From contig NC_060027.1 in the NCBI RefSeq assembly GCF_021134715.1, positions 2,108,001-2,172,000 on the forward strand: a stretch of DNA of 64,000 bases, in the 5' to 3' direction. Origin of the DNA: Daphnia pulex. Taxonomy: Eukaryota; Arthropoda; Branchiopoda; Diplostraca; Daphniidae. Every line of letters begins with the position of its first letter. Position 1 is the first letter of the stretch. The position numbers and the translations under genes are program-made. The notes under the pieces are model-generated. The model was given only the letters and a program-made list of their open reading frames with translations. It made no database searches and was not told where the DNA came from. This document shows, piece by piece, positions 1-12,059 of the stretch.

Positions 1-325
1 CTTTATTGTATTTTGATTAAATAAAAGAAAACAATTTCAAAACAAAGTACTTAATCAGAATTTGTCTTTGTTCGTTAGCCGCGATCCTTTTGGAACCATT
101 TCCACAGGTTGCCAAATCAGGTAGGATTGCGCTGGAAAATGTCATTCACATCGCGACTTTAAAATTACACTAATTGTATCAGACGATATTTTCGCGGACG
201 ACGTGGCAGACGTGCTACTTGGTCGTTCCGTTTTGTTTGTTTTATTCCGTGTCACTGCCAGAGAGTATTTAAAGTCTTCAATAGTAGTCTGATTGTAGAA
301 TTTAACTAGTTTCTCCTTCTCTAGA
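1..325. other. Left-edge gene-free stretch
   Basis: I see no coding exon here. The first bases are AT-rich with AATAAA-like words, which could be the 3' end of a gene lying off the left edge. The right end is the promoter and 5' leader of the small membrane-protein gene. Confidence 0.4.
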
Positions 326-1061
326 ATGAAAATTCATGTCAATTTGCAGGGAAGTTGTTATGGATTCTCACTTCGAACTGTTACTTTGGTGATTGGGATC
401 TTATCATTGGTATGAAAATAACATCAGTTTGACTGATTCAAGTTCTTGTATTGGAATATTTAAACTTTTTTTCAGGCGGGAAATGTTCGTGTCTTTAGTT
501 ACGAATTACAGATCGGAGCCGATATGGGTGGAAATATTATTGTATTCAATTGTACATTGAACCGAAACTGAATATTTTTTTTTCGCCAATTATGCATAGG
601 AACTTTGTCTAATTTTTTGGTTATAATCCCAATGATTATTTCCTCGGCTCTCGTTGTAGTCGTGGCAATGGAAAATCGCTTTCCGAAGCTCCTTATTCCT
701 TGGATCGTCTTTAGCGTCTTGGAATTGTTCATTGTACTTTTTGGGTGTTATTTATTTATGGTTGCTGCCGGTCAAGCATTTCAGCCTAAATCAATTGAGA
801 AATTCTTTTTCATTACGATTGGCGTCCTTTTACTCACAGGTAATGTAATGCGCAATCAAAGGAATTAACACAAGTTCTAAACTTATAAATTTTTGGTCTT
901 ATCTATTTACAGTCGTCATTTTATTCCGCACCTGGTTTGTAGTTTTCAGTTACTACCATGAACTGATGTTTGGACCGAAAAAATATCCACAGCCCGACGA
1001 CCTGCCGTTGTATTACCACTATGGATTATTCAATTTATCAACTGTTGCAGTCACTCGATAG
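326..1061 (+). CDS. Small four-pass membrane protein (arthropod type)
   Basis: Four exons join in frame: 326-409, 476-527, 600-839 and 913-1061, giving about 174 residues. All introns are short (66-73 bases) with GT-AG ends. The protein opens with a Cys-containing stretch (GSCYGFSLRTVTLVIG) that begins a first hydrophobic helix. Three more long hydrophobic helices follow (around LVIIPMIISSALVVV, FSVLELFIVLFGCYLF and FFFITIGVLLLT), then a short polar tail with a FGPKKYPQPDDLP segment. The layout resembles the small tetraspan proteins common in insects and crustaceans (LAPTM-like or DUF7027-like), but this is inference. Location would be a cell or endolysosomal membrane. No function can be assigned. 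The start is the first ATG of the leader exon. Confidence 0.7.
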
Positions 1062-1635
1062 ATATCATATTACCGAATACATTAGATAGATACGAAGCTC
1101 TGCCATCCCATTAGTTGAATCCTTAAATATTTAGATACTCGGCGGCTAAAATTGGCGAAGGTAATTTGGAAGCTGTAATGGTATGTTGGATAATTTTGAT
1201 TTGTTCATCAATGTTTTTGAATGAGACTTCTGTCAAGTAACCTGTTTGCTCCGCCAGTATCACTGCAGAACTCATCCAGCCGACCTATTTATGCAGAAAA
1301 TATTTTTGAAGAGAGTCCTACCTTACAATGTGTCATGAATTTTACCGGTCGTACTCGTCTTTCAAACCAGTTGGGAGTTGCTGGCATATTTATGAAGGGA
1401 ACGGAGACTGCTGGTTGACGTCGTTCACGACTGTTAACAAAACTGGATCTTATTTAATGAATGCGTACTTGAAAAATAATTATAAAAACCTGCCGGATGT
1501 TTGCGTTACTTATATTTTGTTTGAGTTTTGTTTTTTCTAACAGTCAATTTGAACCCGTTTAAAATTTGGTACATCAGTTAATGGAAATTCACTGTATCCG
1601 CAATTCAAAACTCTTGCAGAAAATTGCAAAAGTTT
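1062..1635. other. Gene-free stretch 3' of the membrane protein
   Basis: No supported exon is visible. Short open frames on the plus strand have no recognisable domain and no splice-linked partner. The right end is the downstream flank of a minus-strand tRNA-Val gene. Confidence 0.4.
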
Positions 1636-1708
1636 GTTCTCATCCAGGTTCGAACTGGAGACCTTCAGTGTGTTAGACTGATGTGATAACCAACTACACC
1701 ATGAGAAC
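1636..1708 (-). tRNA. tRNA-Val (AAC)
   Basis: A 73-base cloverleaf read on the minus strand. The seven-base acceptor stem GTTCTCA pairs with TGAGAAC, the D arm contains TAGTTGGTTATCA, the anticodon loop is CTAACAC (anticodon AAC), and the T arm carries GTTCGAACC. A TTTT run just 3' of the gene serves as a Pol III terminator. It is identical over its full length to the plus-strand copy at 1944-2016, and the two are arranged head to head. Confidence 0.95.
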
Positions 1709-1943
1709 GTGTCAAATTATCGTCATTAATATTAAGTAAATGATGGAGCTGATTTTAGTAACCGAAATCAATATAACATTTGTGTTGGCTTTCTAAAAAA
1801 ACACAGGCTGTTTTAAATGCGTACTCAAAAAACGAAATCATGATGTTTTCTATTTGAAAAAAATTCTTACCGGTCACTCTACATACAAGTTTTCTTATCG
1901 CCATTTATCCACATTACTTTTTCTATTGACTCACAATTTTCAT

Positions 1944-2016
1944 GTTCTCATGGTGTAGTTGGTTATCACATCAGTCTAACACACTGAAGGTCTCCAGTTC
2001 GAACCTGGATGAGAAC
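1944..2016 (+). tRNA. tRNA-Val (AAC), second copy
   Basis: Identical base for base to the inverted copy at 1636-1708, with anticodon AAC in the loop CTAACAC and A-box and B-box promoter sequences inside the gene. A TTTTTT terminator follows within ten bases. The 235 bases between the two 5' ends are not themselves an obvious inverted repeat, so the identity is restricted to the genes. Confidence 0.95.
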
Positions 2017-2374
2017 AAACCTTTTTTGTTTTTATCCACAAAGAGATAGAAGGTTTGCTTTGAATAATTTCAAATACTGTCTTTTTGAATCTATAAAAAT
2101 TAAATTACATTCACTACAGTAAGCCTATTTAAGCTAAATAATAAATACAGAAAATATGCAATTTCCCCAAATTTCTCGAAGGATCCTGATAATCCCTAAC
2201 AGAATACCGTTTGTCCAGTAGATGGCATGTATTTTGTTTCTTTTTCGTCCGGTCGTCTGCTACTGTCTCGTGTGTCGTGTTAGTTAGACTGTTCAATCTT
2301 GGTCGTGCGGTTGTGTCAAGCATTAACGAATAACAAATCAAACAGCAACAGGAAAATTGAAGTTATTTTTCGTC
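2017..2374. promoter_or_regulatory. Region between tRNA-Val and RPUSD4
   Basis: This holds the tRNA terminator and then the promoter and leader of the pseudouridine synthase gene. I see no TATA box near the start and no coding exon. Confidence 0.35.
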
Positions 2375-4228
2375 ATGGCTTTCATGGCAATTCGTATCCT
2401 TTCATCGAGAGGCCCTCTCTGCTGGAATAGTAGAGTGTCTCATTCAGCCTTTAGACTACAAAAGAGTTTTGCAAGTTCGCAAGGATCTCAAAGCCATGAA
2501 GAGGCTTTTTGGGATATTGAAGGATCAGTAGTTGTTGATCCTAGCTCGAAAACTATAGAGTTTAAATATGTTCCTGAAACTAAAAAGAGTGAGCCTATTG
2601 AGGAAGACTGTGATGTCATACGAGTAACCAGATTTGGACATATTAGATTAGATCAAGAAAATCCAGCAGTGGAGAAGAAAGATCCAGAAACATCAGAGGA
2701 ATCAAAAGATAATTCATTTAATTTTATTGACAATCAGTTTTTCGGTGACAAGTTGTCTTCTGATACAGCTCCTCTCACCAAACAAAATAATCTTAAAGCT
2801 AAAGCTTCAGATGTCCCAGTGGATACAAACCCTGTAGACCAACAATATTTCTATCCCTCTTCAGGTGAAACGGACAAAAATAATCGAACATTGCCTGCCC
2901 CTTCTGCTTCTGAGCTTGAATTCAAAGAAAATCAAATTGATGATCAGTACTTTGGCAAGAAAAGCACTTTGAGTCATTCACAAGCACCTGCTGAACCTGT
3001 TGGGAAAGTATCTGCTTACAACTACTTGAGAACCCTGCAAGCAAAAGAAGCTGAGAACTCCAAAAATTCTACTGAGGAATCAGCAGAAAGTGGCCAAAGC
3101 ATCAAACAAATATATGAAGAAATGATTCCCAATTTGTTTAAAATGCCAAATGAGGAAATCATCCACTTGTTAAAAAAATCAGTGCTCTACAATAAAGGTA
3201 ATTTAGCAAAATTAAACTATAATTTCTTATGATGTTAACTTTCTCTTTGTAGATGGAATTGTCGCTATAGACAAACCACACGGTTTAGTAACTACTGATG
3301 CTGACGGAAACGCTAAGGTTGTTCTCACTAATCTTCTGCCAGGACTTAGTCAAGCCCTGCGTGTCGAAAAACTTTACACCGTTCATCGACTCGACCGCGA
3401 CACAACAGGTACTGCATTTACAACTTAAAATGATCTGTCAATTTCAAACGTGTACATCTCTTTTCAGGCATACTTCTACTAGCTTCAAATCAAACAGTGG
3501 CTAATAAATTGAACAAATTGTTTCTTGATCATGAAATACAAAAAAAATACATGGTCATTACAAAAGGGATTCCTAGTCCCAGAGAAGGTATTTATTTGAA
3601 GAGGCTCTCAGTGCCAGACGTCATTCAATTAATTCGCTATTTCGTCATGTTTCTAGGAACTATTGATATTCCCATGTGCGAGAAGAGTATAGGTGATAGG
3701 CAGCGTATGGCACTTAGACCAATTCTGTCGCATAACCCAGATTCCTTGAAAAGCGCAAAGTACAACGCGAAAGGGAAATCTTTCAAAGCGATTACTCATT
3801 TCAGGGTATGTGAATAGGTTTCGCGTAATTTCAAATGCTTTTTTTTTTTCGTTATTGAAATTTTATTTCTTGGGTTCTAGGTAAAAACGACAAATGCAGG
3901 CACCGCTTTTGTAGAGTTAGAACCTGAGACTGGGGTCCGGCATCAACTACGAGTTCATTTGAGCGAAGGTCTTGATTGTCCGGTATTGGGTGATCACAAA
4001 TATTCACATGCCGACAAGTACGCCCCGCAAAAGCTATCACAAGATATACTGAATCTTCTAGCGATCAAGCAGTCAAAAGCCAGAAATATTCCCATGCATC
4101 TTCATGCGGCTTTCATGGCCATTCCTGGATTTGGCCAAGAAGGACAACCCCTTTGCATAAACTCTCCGTTGCCCAGGTTTTTCCGATATACATTGAAGAA
4201 ACTAAAATTGTTTAAACAGAGAACATGA
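2375..4228 (+). CDS. RPUSD4: Mitochondrial pseudouridine synthase, RPUSD4-like
   Basis: Five exons, 2375-3197, 3253-3408, 3468-3587, 3657-3805 and 3881-4228, join in phase to about 531 residues. The RluA-family catalytic core is clear: IVAIDKPHG, then HRLDRDTTG with the catalytic Asp, and near the C-terminus the ETGVRHQLRVHL segment followed by PVLGDHKY. RPUSD4 modifies mitochondrial rRNA, tRNA and mRNA uridines in RNA granules. The N-terminus is Arg/Ser/Phe-rich and fits a mitochondrial targeting peptide. The protein is longer than the human one (about 377 residues) because exon 1 adds an acidic, low-complexity region with three copies of a DxQ[YF]F motif. The first ATG (2375) is chosen; a second Met lies three codons on. 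Confidence 0.88.
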
Positions 4229-4834
4229 TGATTTAAAGTTATTGTCTTTTTTAGTTGAAATAAATGAAAAGAACAAAAACAAAACAAAAAACGGTGTCTT
4301 TGTGTTCCTTTTTTAAAATCTCGAAACTTTCCGCCATGAACTGCAACACTGGAAAGTTATGTATTTTTCTGAAAAAATATATATTTTCCCTTCTAAATAT
4401 TCACAGACATTTTTTAACGAAAGATAATAAAAGATGCCATCAATGCTCGAATAAAATCAAACAAGAATGCTTAAACTTAGAAGAAAATCTTGAATTCTTT
4501 CTCTTTTCTCAAGTTTGATCTATTGGCAACGCCTTATTTTGGTGGGAAGGAATGGTTTACTGCAGAAGATTTTTTGGAATTCGTGAAAAGTGGTGAAACG
4601 AGTACATGGAAAAAGCTTATTCTTGTATTATACATTTGTTTATTTATTCTTATTTTTTCCAAGTGAAAAAGACTATAAACGTGTAATCGTAGTCTCTCCG
4701 ATATTTGACTTATAATCCGTTGGGCATTCTCGTAAGTAGACTACGTTATTTTTGACTGTTTGGAATTCAACGTGCTGACACAGATCTATATTTTCACAAT
4801 TTATCTCGCGCAGGATGCTGAGCTTTGACAAGTT
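4229..4834. other. Intergenic between RPUSD4 and the ZNF106-like gene
   Basis: An AATAAA-type polyadenylation signal lies about 30 bases after the RPUSD4 stop. The rest is AT-rich and holds the promoter and leader of the next gene. A CAG just before the ATG could be a leader splice acceptor. Confidence 0.4.
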
Positions 4835-7800
4835 ATGTCAGGTTCCCGTGGTCGCAAAGTAACGTCCGGTAGGTCTGGAGATCCCAGATGGCCTAATCAG
4901 CAGCCTTATTACAATCAAAATGCTTCAATACCAGATTTAAGAAGTGGCTGGGATAACTGGAATATCCCTCCACCATCATCTGGATATGGGTGGCAACCCA
5001 ATTCCAATTTACATCAGGTGTGGCCATCACCTCATTATCGTGGTGGTGGTTACTATACTGAAGATCATATCCCAAGAAGTGGAGATTTTGACCAGTTTCA
5101 ACACAGATTTCCTAATTCATTTACTCCACCTAGCCACTTTTCAGAACGCAGCCTTGCTCACTTAAATCAGACACCGCTAAATGAATTATCTAGTAGTGGT
5201 CACAGTGGGTTCAGAGATGGATCAAGTACCCGTGATCCTTCCTCCTCAAAACAGCCTAATTCTGCAAAAGATAAGCAAAATCCACAGAGTGTCAGAAGTA
5301 AAACAGCTGATAAGACTTCTGCAGCCAGAAATAGAGTGCCAAGCAATCCATCAAACAATGAAATCTCCAGTGCTGCTACAACTCAGGATTCAGTTGGGGG
5401 AGTTGAGAAGCCAAATGTACCTGTGAAATCTACTAGCTTCATGCCTCCGAATAATGATTTAATGAATAAAGTAAAAGCTTCACTGAAGTCGATTAACGCA
5501 ACGAAAGACCAGGCTCCTGTGAGAAGTACCTCTTCTCCAGCTGAACCCCCTGTACCATCGTCGCCCCAAAGAGTGCGCGAATCTCGTGTACCAACTACGG
5601 AACCTTCTCCCAGTGCTCGACACCCGATTAGAGTCGCTGCAGGATCTCATCGACGTACTTCTCAGTCAAGTTCGACTTCAAACTCTGGAGCAAACGGCGA
5701 AACACAAAACAATCCCCTTGAAGGTCTTGGCTTCATTCAGAATTCAAGTAATAGCGAAAATTTGGATTCAGTTAGTCAGGTAAAGTTTATTCATTTTTAC
5801 TTCCATTTATTACAGTCTATTGTAGTGAATATTGAAATAAAGTTTTTTTTAACACTGTATTTTATATTGAACTTTTACTTTTCTTAGGCAAATAGAATTC
5901 GAAATAGTTCTGGTGGATCCTCGACACATGAGAGTGAACCGTTGACTACCATCCCCAAGGAACGGTTGAACAAGTACATCCGATCGATGGATAATCAGCA
6001 GCGCAGACAGCTAGTGGAACAACCTCGATCAATTATTTCTCAATACATGCTTAACCATCTAGTACAAGAAAATCAGACGGCCAAAGCTCGTCAGTTATCA
6101 TCTCTTCGCTTTCGAGTCAGTTCGAACGAGCTCGAATCGAGGACTGAAAATACCGTCATTTTATCAGAAGAACTTGTGGACGAATTCAAGGAACTGTTGT
6201 CGAGAAATGATGAAGAAACGGCGAAGCAACCGGACTCTGAGGAGGAAGAAATTCAAGTTCTGGAACCACCACCCAAAGTGCCTCCGTTGTGCATAGACTT
6301 AGACTTGGACGATAAACCAGCTTCGCCAACTCCTAGTTCTTCTCCAGACGCCAACAGTTCTCTTCCTGTCAAACCAACTGAAGCGGGATCTATTTCCGAT
6401 CGCCATGAGAATACAGCTGATTTTGTTGAACGCGAACTTGATTCTCAGCTTTCTGCGGCTTCAAGACCAGCTGCTGCACCGACCCCTGATGCTGCCCGTT
6501 TTCCGGAAGCGTTGCTGACGAATCCTACTCCAGATGTTCCCCGCATTCCGGAAGCGTTGCTGCATCCGACTCCTGTAGCTGAAACGCCCACAACAAGTCA
6601 AGTGCCTTGTCCAGTCCCTCTCTCACATAATACGTCGATTCCTACGATGACTGTGACACTACAACCGTCACCACCAAAAGAGCCCAGCACTGCCTCAACG
6701 AGTACCGTTCCGTCTATAATCACTACTGTTTCGGCAGGAAAAAAAAGTTTCTTGGAGAAAAGCAAAAGCCATAGGAAGAAGGAAAGAAGAGAAAAACAGG
6801 CAAACGAGCAAAGTACTGAAAGTGAAAAAGGGAAAGCAAAGAAACAGAAAAAGAAAGATAGGAAAAAGAGTCCAACAAAACCGAGGAAAGAAAAGACTAG
6901 ATTGGAGACCGATTCGACATCAACGCAAAATGCTTCTAATAAAAAAGCAGAAGTCGTGGATTTGGACAATTCGGACAATGCGACATCGGCAGTGGATCGA
7001 GCCGGGACATCGAACCAATTTGTTGATTCGGCCGGTGGAAAAAGTGCGCTTAATTTTCTGTTGACAGATCTGCAAATCGAAGAACAGCAAGGTAAAGATC
7101 GTATTGCACTGATCGACCGTACTATTGAAGAGTTGCAGTTGGAGCGTAAAGCTCTAACGGACAAAGTTCTTGCACTTAAGCAACAACAATTCGATCTTTT
7201 ACGATCTGCCATGTCATCCAGCTCTTTTGGTAATGATACTGTACCTCGCCCCTTGGAGTCTGTTCCTGCACCAGTCGAGGTATGTATCTGTTTAGAAGTC
7301 ACCTTGCTTTATTTGAAATTCAATTGTGTGTTCTTGTTTTCTTCAGACTCCTGTTACTATGGAGTCCGCTGACCAAAAGGACGAAGAGCTCCCCGAAGTC
7401 GCCTGTGAAGAAGCCTCACCCGTCCAACCGGTCCCCCCTGCAGCCTCAACGCAGTTACTGAGTCTAATGCATCAGCTGGAAGAGAATGGAGTGCAAGTAG
7501 CTCTTGGTGATATGGAGGCTGTCCCCTCAGATTCCGTTACTCCGACTACGATTGGAACTAAACGGAAGCGGATACCCAGCGATGACTCCAAACAACAGAA
7601 GAAAAAGGGTACGCCAACCAATTCTCCGTTACGCAGTGCTGCTGATATCCCACCATCTGTGGAAAAGCCTGGTCAAGTGCAAACAAACGAAGCTGTTTTC
7701 CAGCCTATGCAATTTACTCCAGCTCTTCCACAGACTTTGTCAATAAGTCAAATTAACCAGATCACTTCGACGATTTCTTCCGTAATTGCACAATCAGTGG

Positions 7801-9524
7801 AAACAATCAGTTGTACGAAGAAGACGCCGACGCCCGTCATCCTTCCCAATCAGTCTAAAAAGGCAACATCTCCGTCCGAATCGTCACTTGCTGCCGAGTC
7901 TCACAATCAGTCAAAAGAGATTTCAGCAGCTAAATCTCAAAGTGTTTCTTCATCGCCTAAAGTTACGGAGCCTAAAGTACCGGATCCTAAACCTGCAGAG
8001 CCTAAAGCCGTAGAGCCGAAAAAGTCAGCTACTGTTGCAGAAAAAGCAAAAGTTGTTACTCCAAAGAATGTTGCGAATGCTTCCAAAACGACAGAAAAGT
8101 CAGCGGAAGTCACTACTTCACGGCCGAGTGAAAATGTGCGCACTTATTCAAAGCGGGACGAAGCAAGCAGTAAAAACACTACCCCAAAACCTTGTCCTCC
8201 AGTCAATCCTCAAGTCTCTGGAGCAGCTGGTAGATTATCGGCTCGAACAACTGAACCTAGCCAGGGGAAAGATGCCGCTGCTACTGCAACACCCTCAGTT
8301 TCCACGCAAAAATCTACCAGTTCCTCCACTACTGCCAAACAGACAACACCAGCGACTACCACAACAGCCCCTCGAACGAATTCATCTAATCCGATTCTAT
8401 TGAGGTCGCACGAATCGTCGGTGAGGTGCGTGTACATCTGTGGGCCGTGCGCATTCACGGCTTCAGAAGATGGGACGGTCCACATTTACGATTTGAATAC
8501 GAATGCGCTCGCCATGCGGATATTGGGTCACACCAAGCCGGTTACTTGGTTGTACGGAGTCGCATTGAACACGTCGGGTGAGGTGATGAAGTCGATCAAG
8601 TCCACTACTGACTATCTCAACCACTTGACGCTCATCACGGGCAGTGAAGACGCACACATTCGACAGTTTGCATTAGACAGTGGCTCCTTGATCCACGAAA
8701 GATTTTGTAAACATGCTTTGACGTGTGCAGTGGGCCACAAATTTATCACAAAGCTCTATGTGGGCACTACGGAAGGAACCATCTTCACTTATAATCCCAA
8801 AATCAATAGTATCCGGATAAACAAATTTAAAGTAAGTTTGATTTGGTAAAATAAGTTACGAGTTAGAACAATTTCAAAAGCTTCTATTTTTGCAGGCGAA
8901 TGGTGAAGTCATTTGTATGAAGATACTAAACGTTCGGGGAAAAAGAGCAATCATTGTGGCAGCGAGGCGAATGGACCCCGTTGTTTATGACTTGGATACG
9001 GAAGATGCTCTCTTCACATTGACCTCAAACATTCCGAGCAGTTCTTTTTACTGTATGTCAAGTACCTCGCACTATGTGTTCTGCTGCGACGCCAACAAGA
9101 ACCTCTTTAAATTCGACACAAATAGTGATAATATGTATATCACGGAAACTCGTAAGAACGTGTAGAGTTAATTTTCCGATAAAGTAATTAAAATTTTCAA
9201 ATGTTTTAGTTCCCTCTGCGGCTGTGAGTTCGTCCTTTGAAGGGAACCGATATCTCATCCTTGGCTGTATGGATGGAGTTATTCGAGTAATAGATACATT
9301 GCATAAGCCGTCTCGAATTATCACTTTGCCAGGGCAGGCCTTGAAGACAATCACATGTATGAAAATCGTCAATGGCAAGGTATTGTTTTGGTTTACTTAT
9401 TTTTGAAAATCCTGAGGCTTGAAGTAATGAAATTTTATTTCAGATGGTTGGGGGATCACTCAACGGTGAAGTTGCTTATTGTCAGCTTCCTAATTTAGAG
9501 GCTTTGTGTAAAGTCAATGGCTAA
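4835..9524 (+). CDS. ZNF106-like WD40-repeat protein
   Basis: Six exons, 4835-5779, 5888-7279, 7347-8831, 8896-9151, 9210-9379 and 9444-9524, give about 1442 residues. The first 1000 or so residues are disordered, rich in Ser, Pro, Thr and Lys. They include a Gly/Tyr/Trp-rich start, a helical block near the start of exon 2 (RLNKYIRSMDNQQRR), a Lys-rich basic block, and a predicted coiled coil at the end of exon 2 (EELQLERKALTDKVLAL). The C-terminus is a WD40 propeller: HESSVRCVYICG, ASEDGTVHIYDLNT, ITGSEDAHIRQF and LGCMDGVIRVID. A disordered RNA-binding-like body followed by C-terminal WD40 blades of this type matches vertebrate ZNF106, but I see no C2H2 fingers. EDC4/Ge-1 was considered and fits less well, because its WD40 domain is N-terminal. 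Confidence 0.72.
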
Positions 9525-9882
9525 TATGAAGAGATTTTCTCTGTGTGAAACTTATCTACTTTTTAAGTAGGCTTTGAAAGAATACTACAATGATTTCGTT
9601 TCATGGTACTGATTTTGTTATAATTCCGATGACAAAAACGCAGAAATAATGATGTGAAAAATACACTGGCGTAATGCTCAGAATTCATACTCCCCGCGTT
9701 TTTATTTATTTTGTTTTTCCTTCAGCTACTGTTTAGTATTCCCGTAGACTTAGCAGACGACGTTAGTTTGCTTCGTCTGTTGTTTCGACAAGTTCGAAGT
9801 TTCGAACTGTTTGGCTTTGGCAAGCAAAGTTTTTGTAAATTTTGTTTTCTCATTGTGAATTCAACTATCTATCGGCCTAATA
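9525..9882. promoter_or_regulatory. Short gap before RED/IK
   Basis: About 360 bases hold the 3' UTR of the WD40 gene and the promoter and leader of the RED gene. No TATA box or coding exon is evident. Confidence 0.35.
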
Positions 9883-12059
9883 ATGCCTGACAGTAAGATC
9901 ATTGCTGTAATTTTTTATTGAAATAATGTATAGTAACTTTAAATTGAATTTCGTTTCAGGAGATGGGCAGGACGCTGGACCTGGGGAAGCGTAAGAAATG
10001 ATTCATTCATTTAGACCATGTTCCAAATTAATGTAGCTTATTGTTTTTATTTTTTAATCCGTAGATCCTCCAGGTTGACAAACGATGACTTCCGAAAGTT
10101 GATGATGACACCTCGTGCTGGATTTGGATCAGGTTCAGGTTCTTCAAGTAATTTGGGGATGGGGTCTGTTCGAGGAGAGAGTAGTGTTCGTAAAACAACA
10201 CATGGGAAAAGTGACCAGAAAAGAGCTAAAAAAAGGTGAGACACTCATTCAAACTATGCATTAATAGTTGTTAACGTCTTTGAATAATTTTAGTGAATAC
10301 TTGAAAGAGAAAAAAGAAGAAGAAGAAATTCTAGCTGAACTTGCAAAAAAATATCGCGATCGTGCTAAAGAAAGACGAGATGGAGGCGAAGCTTCTGGCC
10401 CTGATGCGTTAGCGACACTTGGAGCTTATCGTGCTGTAGCACCAGATATAAAATCGTACTACAGTCATACTTTTCTACTGAAAAACTTCAAACAATCAAC
10501 ATGAATCAAATTTCTTTTACAGAACAATGGATGCTGCTGAACGAAGGAAACAAATGATCCAAGAATCAAAGTTTTTGGGTGGTGACATGGAACACACTCA
10601 CTTGGTGAAAGGTCTCGATTATGCTCTTCTCCAGAAAGTACGCAGTGAAATGGAGCAGTTTGAAGAAGAGGATGACGAACAACTCGAACAGGCTGTTGAA
10701 GGCGAAAAAAAAGAGGGAGAAAAGGAAGTCGAGAAAAAGAAGGAAGGTGACGATGAGATCCAGTTTAAAACAATTATAGGAAAAAACATTTTTAGGTAAA
10801 ACTTCAACTTCATATCATTGAAATGATCATGAGTTAATTTATTGTTTTATTTATTTTAAAATGCAGGGCCGTATTCAGATCAAAACCACCTGAGCGAAAC
10901 GAACATTTCCTTCCTGGTCGAATGGCGTATCTTATCGAGTTAGAAGATGAGAATGCCGAGTCAGACATACCAACGACCGTGTTGAGAAGCAAAGCTGATT
11001 GCCCCGGACTGGAATCCTTAGCCACTCTGTCTACAAATGACATTGTCATTAATAAGCTGACGCAAATTTTATCGTACCTCCGGCAAGGAAAAATCGGCAA
11101 AAAGCTCAAAAAGCCCAAAGAAAACAAAGACATGCCACCCCCGCAAATCATCCCCGGCCTGAAAGTCAACAAATCCACAATAGTAGAAGACACCATCTAC
11201 AGCAATATCGGGACTTATGTGGCCCCGACAAAGGAGAAAACTGCCTCTAGTAGTTCACGTGACAGGGAAAGGCGAAGTGACAAGCGTGACTACTTTGACG
11301 ACAAATCCCGCAAGGATAAAGACGGAGATGCTGATCGAGACAAGTCCAAGGATGCTTTGAAAAGCGCCGCAGTTTTGGAAGCTGAACGGACTCTGGGTGC
11401 CCTGCTAAAACCAGGAGCAGCTGATGCAAGTTTTCAATAATGATACTGAGTTTCATCTTTTACCAGTTATTGATTGTCTATTGATTCACAGAAACGAGAT
11501 GGTGGGTCTTCCAAGAAGGCAGATAAAATGCTTTCTAAACTATCCGCTGAACCTGAAGGATATGCCGAATGCTATCCTGGTTTCGAGGAAATGAACGACG
11601 CTCTTGAAGACTCGGACGATGAAGCCGATTACTCAAAAATGGACCTGGTAAGAAATGATTAAAACGTTGATTGAAAATTGATTTTACAGATTCTTTTTGT
11701 AAACTTATTTCTCAGGGCAACAAAAAAGGACCAGTCGGTCGATGGGACTTTGATACAGCGGAAGAGTATGGTGATTACATGAACAAAAAGGAAGCCCTTC
11801 CTAAAGCTGCCTATCAGTATGGTATCAAGATGGCCGACGGACGCAAGACGCGCAACAAGACTGTTGTCAAAACAGATAAGACGGAGAAAGCGGAACTGGA
11901 CCGAGAATGGCAGAAGATCCAATCTATCCTACACAAGCGTAAAGGAGGTCCATCGGGAGAATCACAGTAAGTTTCATAATTATTTCAAAATGTTTTCCTG
12001 TATAATTCATGATTTCTTATTCGTTTAGAAAACCGGAGAAGTCTGTTCGTCGTAATTGA
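9883..12059 (+). CDS. IK: Protein RED (IK), spliceosomal factor
   Basis: Nine exons join in phase: 9883-9892, 9960-9990, 10065-10235, 10294-10455, 10523-10795, 10867-11425, 11492-11647, 11716-11966 and 12029-12059. The product is about 547 residues, close to the human 557. Hallmarks are LTNDDFRKLMMTPRA, the block AEKYRDRAKERRDG with one change, ESKFLGGDMEHTHLVKGLD, FLPGRMAYL, SKADCPGLE, LTQILSYLRQGKIGKKLKK and, near the end, GNKKGPVGRWDFDT. RED is a nuclear B-complex splicing factor, with SMU1 as partner. The Arg/Asp/Glu-repeat region of the human protein is shorter here. The junction between exons 6 and 7 keeps frame only with a GC donor (GCAAGT), so it is a GC-AG intron. The first exon codes for three residues plus one base. 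Confidence 0.95.

Noticed and set aside
6598-7302. Long minus-strand open frame opposite the ZNF106-like gene
   Set aside because: Low-complexity shadow of Ser/Lys-rich coding sequence on the plus strand.
11426-11431. GT donor at 11430 for RED exon 6
   Set aside because: It shifts the frame against the well-conserved next exon, whichever nearby acceptor is used; the GC donor does not.
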